Assembly: GCA_023144895.1 (NCBI GenBank)
Contig: JAGLEV010000076.1
Span: forward strand, 1-54,835
Length of the DNA stretch: 54,835 nucleotides
Reading direction: 5' to 3'
Origin: Thiotrichaceae bacterium
GTDB lineage: Bacteria; Pseudomonadota; Gammaproteobacteria; Thiotrichales; Thiotrichaceae
Both the position numbers and the translations under genes were made by a program. The notes under the pieces are model-generated. The model saw nothing but the letters and a program-made list of their open reading frames with translations, ran no database searches and was not told where the DNA came from. Below are positions 33,182-40,757 of this stretch, piece after piece (position 1 is the first letter of the stretch; each line of letters begins with the position of its first letter).

Positions 33182-35602
33182 ATGAAACAAAACTTGGTCT
33201 TAATCGGCAATGGTATGGCGGGTATGCGGACTATTGAGGAGCTATTGAAACTAGCCCCTGAGAAATACAATATTACGGTGTTTGGTGAAGAGCCTTATGG
33301 TAACTACAACCGTATTATGTTGTCACCTGTTTTAGCGAATGAGAAAACCATTGAAGAGATCATGTTGAATGATGAACAGTGGTATGTGGACAATAATATC
33401 ACGCTACAAAAAGGGAATAAAGTTACAGAAATTCAACGTGGCTATAAGAAAGTCATCGCAGAAGATGGCACAGAAGTTCCTTATGACCGCCTGATTATTG
33501 CGACAGGCTCAACCTCCTTTATGTTGCCATTACCTGGCGCTGATAAGTATGGTGTGATTGGCTTTCGTGATATTAATGATGTAGATACTATGGTGGAATC
33601 TGCACAGCAATATAAAAAAGCGGTCGTTATTGGTGGTGGTTTGCTCGGTCTTGAAGCAGCGAATGGATTAATGAAGCAAGGTATGGAAGTGACAGTCGTT
33701 CACTTAATGAATACCTTAATGGAGCGTCAACTCGATGCTCCCGCGGGAAAAATGCTGAAAGAGTCACTAGAAGAGCGTGGCATGAATTTCCTAATGGATC
33801 ATTCTACCGAAGAGATTCTAGGCGGTGATCGTGTCACAGGTATTCGTTTCACTAATGGTCTTGAAATTGAAACCGATCTTATTGTGATGGCAGTGGGTAT
33901 TAAGCCAAATATTGATTTAGCACAAAATGCGAGTTTACATTGTGAGCGTGGCATTGTGGTGAGTGACACGATGCAAACTTTTGACCCCAATATTTATTCC
34001 ATTGGTGAATGTGTTCAGCATCGTGGTGCCGTTTATGGGCTGGTTGCACCTTTGTTTGAACAAGCAAAAGTTGCCGCAAACCATCTTGCTGAATTAGGTA
34101 TCGCTCGCTATGAAGGTACGATGACATCGACCATGTTGAAGGTAACAGGTATTGATCTATTTTCAGCGGGTGATTTTCATGGTGATGATGAAACCGATGA
34201 GTTACTTTTCCATGATGTTGCTAATGGTGTTTATAAAAAAATAGTCATTCGCGATAATATTATCGTGGGGACAGTGCTCTATGGTGACACCATTGATGGC
34301 ACATGGTATTTCCAAATGATGAAGGATGAGACTAATATCTCTGATTTCCGCACAACGGTACTGTTTGGTCAAGCTCACTTAGGTGATGCAGGTCATGGTG
34401 ATGAAACACGTGTTGCGATGATGGCAGATAGTGATGAAATCTGTGGTTGTAATGGTGTTAACAAAGGCGATATTACTTCAGCAATTGTTGAGAAGAAGCT
34501 CTTTACATTAGATGAAGTGCGTGCCCATACCAAAGCTTCAGCATCTTGTGGCTCCTGTACGGGTTTAGTGGAATCATTATTAGCACATACTTTAGGGGGG
34601 GATTATTCTGAAGCACCGAGCAAAAAGCCTTTATGTGGCTGTACTGATTATACACATGATGAAGTTCGCTCAGCGATTCGTGAGCAAGGTTTAGAAACAC
34701 ATGAAACCGTTCGTCGCTTTTTAAATTGGAAGACCGAGGATGGTTGTCCAGTGTGTCGCCAAGCAACGAACTACTATTTGCTTTGCGAATATCCTGATTA
34801 CAATGATCCGCAGTCACGCTTTATCAATGAACGTGCCCACGGTAATATCCAGAAAGATGGTAGTTATTCCGTTGTGCCACGGATGTTTGGTGGCTTATGT
34901 ACAGCAAAAGATTTACGTGCCATTGCTGATGTTGCTGATAAGTACGAAGTCCCTGAAATGAAGGTAACAGGTGGTCAGCGTATTGATATGTTTGGTATTC
35001 AAAAAGAACAGCTTCCTGCCATGTGGAAGGATTTATCAGAAGCAGGTTTTGTTTCAGGGCATGCTTATGGTAAAGCAATGCGGACGTGTAAAACATGCGT
35101 GGGTGATAGCTGGTGTCGGATGGGAACACAGGACTCAACGGGGCTTGGTGTCAAGCTAGAAGAGCTAACGTGGGGTTCTTGGATGCCTCATAAATATAAG
35201 CTAGCGGTTTCTGGTTGTCCTCGTAATTGTGCAGAAGCAACGATTAAAGACTTTGGTGTTGTTTGTGTTGACTCAGGTTATGAGATTCATATTGCAGGTA
35301 ATGGAGGTATTAAAGTTCGTGTGACTGATTTCTTGGTTAAAGTTGATACTGAGGAAGAAGTGATGGAATGGTGTGGTGCCTTTAGCCAGCTTTATCGTGA
35401 AGATGCACATTACTTAGAGCGTACAGCACCTTGGGTAGAGCGTGTTGGTTTGCAAAAAGTGAAAGATGCTTTAGCAACGGCTGAATTACGCAAGCCTTTC
35501 TATGATCGCTTTGTTGTTTCTCAAAAGCCTGCACAAATTGATCCATGGAAAAAACATGCAGATGGTGCGGATGCTAATGAGTTTACACCAATTAAGGTAT
35601 AG
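33182..35602 (+). CDS. nirB: Nitrite reductase (NADH) large subunit
   Basis: Reduces nitrite to ammonium in the cytoplasm with NADH, FAD, Fe-S and siroheme. Order of domains: FAD/NAD-binding pyridine nucleotide-disulfide type (LIGNGMAGMRTIEELL at the start, VIGGGLLGLEAANGLM), BFD-like [2Fe-2S] (ICGCNGVNKGDI, SCGSCTGLVES), then nitrite/sulfite reductase halves with siroheme/[4Fe-4S] cysteines in CKTCVGDSWCRMG and SGCPRNCAEA. The length of 806 is slightly under the E. coli form. A TTG at 33167 is in frame, but GGAG at 33169-33172 serves the ATG at 33182 with a 9-base spacer. Confidence 0.96.
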   Translation: MKQNLVLIGNGMAGMRTIEELLKLAPEKYNITVFGEEPYGNYNRIMLSPVLANEKTIEEIMLNDEQWYVDNNITLQKGNKVTEIQRGYKKVIAEDGTEVPYDRLIIATGSTSFMLPLPGADKYGVIGFRDINDVDTMVESAQQYKKAVVIGGGLLGLEAANGLMKQGMEVTVVHLMNTLMERQLDAPAGKMLKESLEERGMNFLMDHSTEEILGGDRVTGIRFTNGLEIETDLIVMAVGIKPNIDLAQNASLHCERGIVVSDTMQTFDPNIYSIGECVQHRGAVYGLVAPLFEQAKVAANHLAELGIARYEGTMTSTMLKVTGIDLFSAGDFHGDDETDELLFHDVANGVYKKIVIRDNIIVGTVLYGDTIDGTWYFQMMKDETNISDFRTTVLFGQAHLGDAGHGDETRVAMMADSDEICGCNGVNKGDITSAIVEKKLFTLDEVRAHTKASASCGSCTGLVESLLAHTLGGDYSEAPSKKPLCGCTDYTHDEVRSAIREQGLETHETVRRFLNWKTEDGCPVCRQATNYYLLCEYPDYNDPQSRFINERAHGNIQKDGSYSVVPRMFGGLCTAKDLRAIADVADKYEVPEMKVTGGQRIDMFGIQKEQLPAMWKDLSEAGFVSGHAYGKAMRTCKTCVGDSWCRMGTQDSTGLGVKLEELTWGSWMPHKYKLAVSGCPRNCAEATIKDFGVVCVDSGYEIHIAGNGGIKVRVTDFLVKVDTEEEVMEWCGAFSQLYREDAHYLERTAPWVERVGLQKVKDALATAELRKPFYDRFVVSQKPAQIDPWKKHADGADANEFTPIKV

Positions 35603-35623
35603 TCCCTTAATCTTAGGGAGTTG

Positions 35624-35660
35624 GGCTTTCGCTAGTAACATGAAGCGAAAGCCTCTTCTT
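35624..35660 (+). terminator. Hairpin between nirB and nirD
   Basis: A perfect 10-bp stem (GGCTTTCGCT / AGCGAAAGCC) with a 10-base loop is followed by TCTTCTT. A smaller stem TCCCT/AGGGA precedes it. It looks like a partial terminator or processing site inside the operon. Confidence 0.5.
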
Positions 35661-35685
35661 ATTAATACGAATCACTGGAAATATT

Positions 35686-35994
35686 ATGAGTAACTGGATA
35701 GAAATCACTGCAATCAATGAAATCCCTGTATTAGGATCACGGGTTGTAGAAACAGGTGGTCAACGCATCGCTATTTTTCGCGGTAAAGAGGATGCTGTTT
35801 TTGCAATTAAAGACAGTTGTCCCCACAAGCAAGGCCCTTTATCACAAGGTATTATGCACGGTACATCAGTGACTTGCCCCCTGCATAACTGGAAAATCGA
35901 CCTCGCATCAGGTCAAGCATTAGGAGCGGATGAAGGCTGTACCAATGTCTACGACACTAAAATAGAAAATGGCATGGTTTTCCTACAGTTGTAA
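35686..35994 (+). CDS. nirD: Nitrite reductase (NADH) small subunit
   Basis: A Rieske-type [2Fe-2S] protein of 102 residues that partners NirB. The cluster motifs are CPHKQG (~residue 46) and CPLHNWKID (~residue 64), so C-x-H and C-x2-H ligands are present. It begins 83 bases after nirB, across a hairpin. Both belong to the same direction and presumably the same sigma-54 transcript. Confidence 0.95.
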   Translation: MSNWIEITAINEIPVLGSRVVETGGQRIAIFRGKEDAVFAIKDSCPHKQGPLSQGIMHGTSVTCPLHNWKIDLASGQALGADEGCTNVYDTKIENGMVFLQL

Positions 35995-36056
35995 TGCTAT
36001 TGCTGCAATGCAAGTCTTTGGTATTTATCGTAATATCGGCACATTTACCCATGTAG

Positions 36057-36074
36057 GTCGGGCTTCAGTCCGAC
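36057..36074. repeat. REP-like palindrome between nirD and the nitrate reductase gene
   Basis: GTCGGGCTTCAGTCCGAC forms a 7-bp stem (with one G-T pair) and a TTCA loop, flanked by GTAG and A. It belongs to a CTTCAG-core palindrome family also seen at 54634-54697 and, divergently, at 13548 and 43051. Confidence 0.65.
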
Positions 36075-36106
36075 AAATACATTCATGAAATCTAAAGAGA
36101 TAAATA

Positions 36107-38311
36107 ATGTTATTTGGTCGTAACAAGAAAAATCCAATTAAAATGGCAGATAAGCAAGTCAAAGATTGGAAATATGCAACCTGTGGCTATTGTTCCACAG
36201 GTTGCTCGATTGAAGTTGGTCTTAATGAAGAAGGTAAGCCTGTTGCTTCTCGTGGTGTGGGTGGTGCCGATGTGAATCGTGGTAAATTATGCCTCAAGGG
36301 TATTTTTGAGCATGAGTTATTTGATTCTGATGGGCGTGGAACCGAGCCTAAAATACGAGGTAGCTTTCGTGAAGACTGGCAAACAACGGATTGGGATACG
36401 GCTTTAGATCAAACCTTTGCTGATATTCGTCGCGTACAAGAAAAGTATGGGCGTGATTCCGTTGCCGTGATTTCAACAGGACAGATGCTGACTGAAGAAT
36501 TTTATACTTTAGGTAAGCTAACACGTGGCTTGATTGGTACCAATAATTACGATGGTAATACCACACTCTGTATGGCTTCAGCCGTTTCGGGCTATAAACG
36601 CTCATTTGGTTCTGATGGCCCTCCAGGATGTTATGAAGATTTTGATGAAACCAGTTTATTGATTGCTTGGGGTTCTAATTTACCTGAGCAACACCCCATT
36701 ATTTATTGGCGCATGAAGGAAGCACAAGAGAAAAGTGGCTTTCCACTGATTGTGGTTGATCCTCGTGTCACTATGTTGGCACAAAATGCAGATCGTCATT
36801 TAACCATTACACCGGGCACGGATGTCGTGTTAATGAACTCAATGATGTACGTGATTCTGGATGAAGGTTTGGAGGATCGTCGTTATATTGAAGCCAATAC
36901 CAATGGTATCGAAGAGCTGGAAGCCGAAGTTGCAAAATATGACCCTGTGACTGCGGCAAAAATCTGTGGGATTGATGAGGATAGTATTCGTGCTGTTGCG
37001 CGTCAGTTTGCAGGGGCTAAGACAGCAATGCAAATTTGGACGATGGGGATTAATCAAAGTACCCACGGTTCGGATGGTGTGGTCGGCATTAATAATTTAG
37101 CGTTAATTACGGGCAATATTGGTATTGCGGGTGGTACGAGTTTATCCATCACGGGGCAGTGTAATGCGATGGGGACACGTGAGTGGTCTTCTTGTTCTGG
37201 TTTACCCAATCATCGTTTTTTAGAAAATGCGCAAGACCGTGAAGATATTGCTAAATTTTGGAATGTTGACCCTGAGTTTTTCCCTAAAAAACGAGGCATG
37301 TTGCAAACGGATATTTATCAGGCAATGGAGCTGGGGCAGATTAAAGGGCTCTGGTTGATTGCGACTAACCCCATGACTTCTCTGCCAAATACGGCACGTA
37401 TTCGTCGCGCTATGGAGCAGTTAGAGTTCTGTGTTATACAAGATTGTTATGCTGATACTGAAAGCGCACAATATGGTACGGTTTATTTACCCGCAGGAAC
37501 ATGGGCAGAAAAAGATGGCGTAATGACTAATACCGAGCGCCGTATTAATGTCGTCAAACCTGTGGTTAAACCGCACGGTAATTCAAAACCTGATTTGTGG
37601 ATTTTCAACCGCATGGCGGAGCGCTTTAATGAAGAAGGCAAGGTTAATTTCTCTGAGAAAGCGTCCGATATTTTCTTAGAAATGGGTGTGTTATCAGAGG
37701 GGCGTTTATCGGATAACTCTGGAATGACTCATGCATTAATTGAGGAAAACCGTGGTATTCAGTGGCCTTATACTAAAATTCAGGCTGAAAATGGCGAGGC
37801 TCCTGCAAAGGGTGGTGTCCGTTTATATACTGAAGAGACGACTTTTCGTTATGCTGATGGCAAAGCGAAACTGATTCCTTTGCCCTTTATTGATAATAAT
37901 GAAGTACCTGATGATCGATTCCCATTTTGGCTAAATACAGGGCGCTTGATTGAGCACTGGCATGGGCGTACTAAGACGGGAAAATTAGGCAATAACAATA
38001 AATACAGTCCCATTCCTTTTGCAGAAATGAGCCCTGATGCCGCTAAAGAATTGGGTGTCGTTGCAGGAGATTATATTCGCCTGATCTCACGTCGTTCTGA
38101 TGCGATTGTAATGGCACAGTTAACTCATCGTGTGCCTAAGAATATGGTCTTTGTACCATTCCATTTTCATGACTGTGCTAATCGGGTTGTTCTTGGTTTG
38201 TTAGATCCTCATTCACGTCAGCCTGCTTATAAGCAATCCGCCGTTCAGATCGAAAGAATAGCGGATCAAGCAGGGGCAGCGAAAATGAGTATGGAAATGC
38301 GTAAATTCTAA
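36107..38311 (+). CDS. Assimilatory-type nitrate reductase, molybdopterin catalytic subunit
   Basis: A 734-residue molybdopterin oxidoreductase that reduces nitrate to nitrite. The N-terminal [4Fe-4S] site is CGYCSTGC with a later cysteine in LCLKG. The Mo ligand cysteine is in TTLCMASAVSGYKRSFG, as in Nap/Nas enzymes. The C-terminal dinucleotide-binding domain begins near FPFWLNTGRLIEHWHG. There is no twin-arginine signal, so it acts in the cytoplasm. The extra C-terminal [2Fe-2S] domain of Klebsiella NasA is absent; the length is that of cyanobacterial NarB. It is followed 15 bases later by an iron-sulfur/membrane subunit, an unusual partner. Confidence 0.93.
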   Translation: MLFGRNKKNPIKMADKQVKDWKYATCGYCSTGCSIEVGLNEEGKPVASRGVGGADVNRGKLCLKGIFEHELFDSDGRGTEPKIRGSFREDWQTTDWDTALDQTFADIRRVQEKYGRDSVAVISTGQMLTEEFYTLGKLTRGLIGTNNYDGNTTLCMASAVSGYKRSFGSDGPPGCYEDFDETSLLIAWGSNLPEQHPIIYWRMKEAQEKSGFPLIVVDPRVTMLAQNADRHLTITPGTDVVLMNSMMYVILDEGLEDRRYIEANTNGIEELEAEVAKYDPVTAAKICGIDEDSIRAVARQFAGAKTAMQIWTMGINQSTHGSDGVVGINNLALITGNIGIAGGTSLSITGQCNAMGTREWSSCSGLPNHRFLENAQDREDIAKFWNVDPEFFPKKRGMLQTDIYQAMELGQIKGLWLIATNPMTSLPNTARIRRAMEQLEFCVIQDCYADTESAQYGTVYLPAGTWAEKDGVMTNTERRINVVKPVVKPHGNSKPDLWIFNRMAERFNEEGKVNFSEKASDIFLEMGVLSEGRLSDNSGMTHALIEENRGIQWPYTKIQAENGEAPAKGGVRLYTEETTFRYADGKAKLIPLPFIDNNEVPDDRFPFWLNTGRLIEHWHGRTKTGKLGNNNKYSPIPFAEMSPDAAKELGVVAGDYIRLISRRSDAIVMAQLTHRVPKNMVFVPFHFHDCANRVVLGLLDPHSRQPAYKQSAVQIERIADQAGAAKMSMEMRKF

Positions 38312-38326
38312 ATAAGAGCTAATTTA

Positions 38327-40177
38327 ATGTTTAAAGTCCGTCAAGATGAACCCCAATATGCATTCCTTAATGACAAGGAATCAGCCACGCATAACCGTTA
38401 TGGAACACCCATTGATACGGTCGCAGAGCAGAGTGCTTTACGTGGTGAAAGTCTCAATATTAATGCGGATAGAGAGGTTGGTGAGAATCCCAATCGTTAT
38501 AAGCAACATGGGTTCTTTTTTACCGCTGATAATTGTATTGCTTGTCATGCTTGCGAAGCTGCCTGTAGCGAGAAGAATGATAATCCACCGCATATTGCGT
38601 TTCGCTCAGTAGGCTTTGTTGAGGGTGGTACATACCCTGACTATCGTCGCCAAAATATCTCAATGGCATGTAATCATTGTGATGACCCTGTGTGTTTGAA
38701 GGGTTGCCCTACACGAGCCTATACTAAGTTTGCAGAATATGGGGCAGTACTACAAGACCCTGATATTTGCTTTGGGTGTGGTTACTGTACATGGGTTTGT
38801 CCTTACAATGCACCACAGCTTGATCCTGTAAAAGGGCAGGTAACGAAGTGTAATATGTGTGTGGATCGGCTGGAAGTTGGCTTAAAACCTGCTTGTGTGT
38901 CAGCCTGTTTGGGTAAAGCATTAGAGTTTGGTGTGGTTGAAAATAAGCCAGAAGATCGTGATCAAGCAAAGACAAATATTCCGGGCTTTCCTGATCATAA
39001 TATTACCCATCCAAATATTCGTTTTCAGCAAACACGGACATTGAACCGCGATATGGTACGAGTGGATTCAACACCGATTAAATACCATCGTGATGATGAC
39101 AAAGGACAATATGAGTCTGAAGTTGATAAAAATGCTTTGCGTCAACGCTCATGGGGAATTAAGACTTTATTAAATTCTCATGAGAATGCTCATGCTATTT
39201 TTACCTTGTGTGTACAAGCGGTGATGGGGGCATTTAGCTTACTATTGATCGGTCAGTTATTTTCGATTACTGGGTTGGCAATATTACCTGAAATTTCAGG
39301 CTTTAGTTATATGCTTTGGGTGATGGTTGCCATTATGGGGATCGGCTTATTTAAGCTTAATATGCACTTGGGTAAACCGCATCGTTTTTATCGAGGTTTT
39401 TATAATTTACGGCATTCACCCGTGAGTCGTGAGATAGCGGGTGTGAGTGCTTTCTTTGGAGGGCTTAAAGGTGTGGCATTTTTCTCTCTCTTTAGTGGAG
39501 GATGGGCAGTATTACTTGGTGCTTTGTCTGCGGCGTTGGCAGCACTGGGGGTTATGGTTGGTGGTTACTATATGTATAAACTGTATCGCATTAAAGCCCG
39601 TCCATTTTGGGATCACTGGCAAACGGCGAGTAGCTTTGTTTCAACCATGTTAACTTTGGGAGCATTAATATTGGCTTTCTTTGTTTTAATCACAGGCAAT
39701 ATGGCTTCATTGCCACTACTGGGATCGGTTGTAGTCGTAGGGCTTCTACTCGAAGCTGTTGGGCTTTATCAACATAGTAAGGATTTAAAAGCAGGTAGCG
39801 GCGAAGGGCAAGCATCACATTATGATCAAACCACGCAGTTTGGTAAAAGTTATTATTTGCGTAATGGCTTAATTGTTATTAACGTATTGATGGCAATAGG
39901 ATTGATGTTTGCATCGGATATCACTGTCGTACTGGTAATAATATTGAGCCTTAGCATATTAGTTAGTGCTTATTTAGGACGCATTATTTTCTATACCGTC
40001 GTTATTCCTACGACTATGCCAGGTGCCTTTTTCTGGAAAAATAAAGGTTTTGTTGAACATGCAAGAGAGTCAGGTTTGGCTGATATGCAGCAATTGGGTG
40101 TTGCGTATGAACAGCATCATGCATTTGATACTGTGGCGCTAGTGAAGACAGTCAAAGAAGTGTTTGCTAAATCGTAG
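38327..40177 (+). CDS. Fused DmsB-like ferredoxin and DmsC-like membrane anchor
   Basis: A 616-residue fusion. Residues ~65-260 hold four [4Fe-4S] sites of the DmsB/NrfC type: CIACHACEAAC, CNHCDDPVCLKGC, CFGCGYCTWVC and CNMC with a distal C-x3-C. From ~residue 290 come about eight membrane helices of the DmsC type, with the signature stretch LNMHLGKPHRFYRGFYN and HSPVSREIAG. In DMSO reductase the two parts are separate proteins that move electrons from menaquinol to the catalytic subunit. By position this protein should do so for the nitrate reductase just upstream. No Tat signal is seen, so the iron-sulfur domain faces the cytoplasm. A 70-residue N-terminal extension is unexplained. Confidence 0.9.
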   Translation: MFKVRQDEPQYAFLNDKESATHNRYGTPIDTVAEQSALRGESLNINADREVGENPNRYKQHGFFFTADNCIACHACEAACSEKNDNPPHIAFRSVGFVEGGTYPDYRRQNISMACNHCDDPVCLKGCPTRAYTKFAEYGAVLQDPDICFGCGYCTWVCPYNAPQLDPVKGQVTKCNMCVDRLEVGLKPACVSACLGKALEFGVVENKPEDRDQAKTNIPGFPDHNITHPNIRFQQTRTLNRDMVRVDSTPIKYHRDDDKGQYESEVDKNALRQRSWGIKTLLNSHENAHAIFTLCVQAVMGAFSLLLIGQLFSITGLAILPEISGFSYMLWVMVAIMGIGLFKLNMHLGKPHRFYRGFYNLRHSPVSREIAGVSAFFGGLKGVAFFSLFSGGWAVLLGALSAALAALGVMVGGYYMYKLYRIKARPFWDHWQTASSFVSTMLTLGALILAFFVLITGNMASLPLLGSVVVVGLLLEAVGLYQHSKDLKAGSGEGQASHYDQTTQFGKSYYLRNGLIVINVLMAIGLMFASDITVVLVIILSLSILVSAYLGRIIFYTVVIPTTMPGAFFWKNKGFVEHARESGLADMQQLGVAYEQHHAFDTVALVKTVKEVFAKS

Positions 40178-40757
40178 GTTTTTTATCTTAAAGACTGACA
40201 GGATAAAGTGATACTTGGTTATGGTTATGATAAAACATCAATAGATTAAGAAACTCCTATGTCACTTGGTTTTTTGAGCCGTTGAGATAGGGGTGTTGTT
40301 ATGCGAGGAATTGGCGTTAAATTTTTCGATGAGTGAATTTAAGTACTTCAAATTTGGGTGTTTTTTAGTATCATTGGGGAAAATCTTGATGAATTTGCTT
40401 GCTTGATTAAAAGTATGCCAGTTTACCTAAGCCTAAATTAGCGTACTTTAATACTTAGGAGGCATTTTTATGACTGTAAAGCGCTCACTAGGAATGAAGA
40501 ATGCCCCTAAAATCCCGTAAAAAACAGTAAATTCCCCCCCCTTGTCATAAATTATAATGTGCTGGTCAATAAAAAATTTAAATTGTAATGTTATGAAAAT
40601 ACACTCATTCCATAGTCATTAAATACGATGGTTTGGGCAAGCTGCATATTCATTAAAATCGGTATTGTAGTTGCCAGTATTTAGACGGTCTCTGAGTGTC
40701 ACTTAGGGATATTCTGCTCATAAACATTATAGGGCACCTGTTATAAGGTAGACAAGT
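40178..40757. other. Intergenic gap of 580 bp before gumC-like gene
   Basis: It holds one short ORF with a strong ribosome site (40470-40520), a run of eight Cs near 40534, and a TATAAT at 40553. No JUMPstart/ops element and no riboswitch that I can recognise is present. Confidence 0.5.
40470..40520 (+). CDS. Possible 16-residue peptide gene
   Basis: ATG at 40470 is preceded by a perfect AGGAGG (40457-40462) with a 7-base spacer, among the best ribosome sites in the window. The frame reads MTVKRSLGMKNAPKIP and stops. The peptide is basic. It could be a leader peptide for the downstream polysaccharide gene, a small free peptide, or the relic of a gene start. I recognise no family. Confidence 0.35.
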   Translation: MTVKRSLGMKNAPKIP

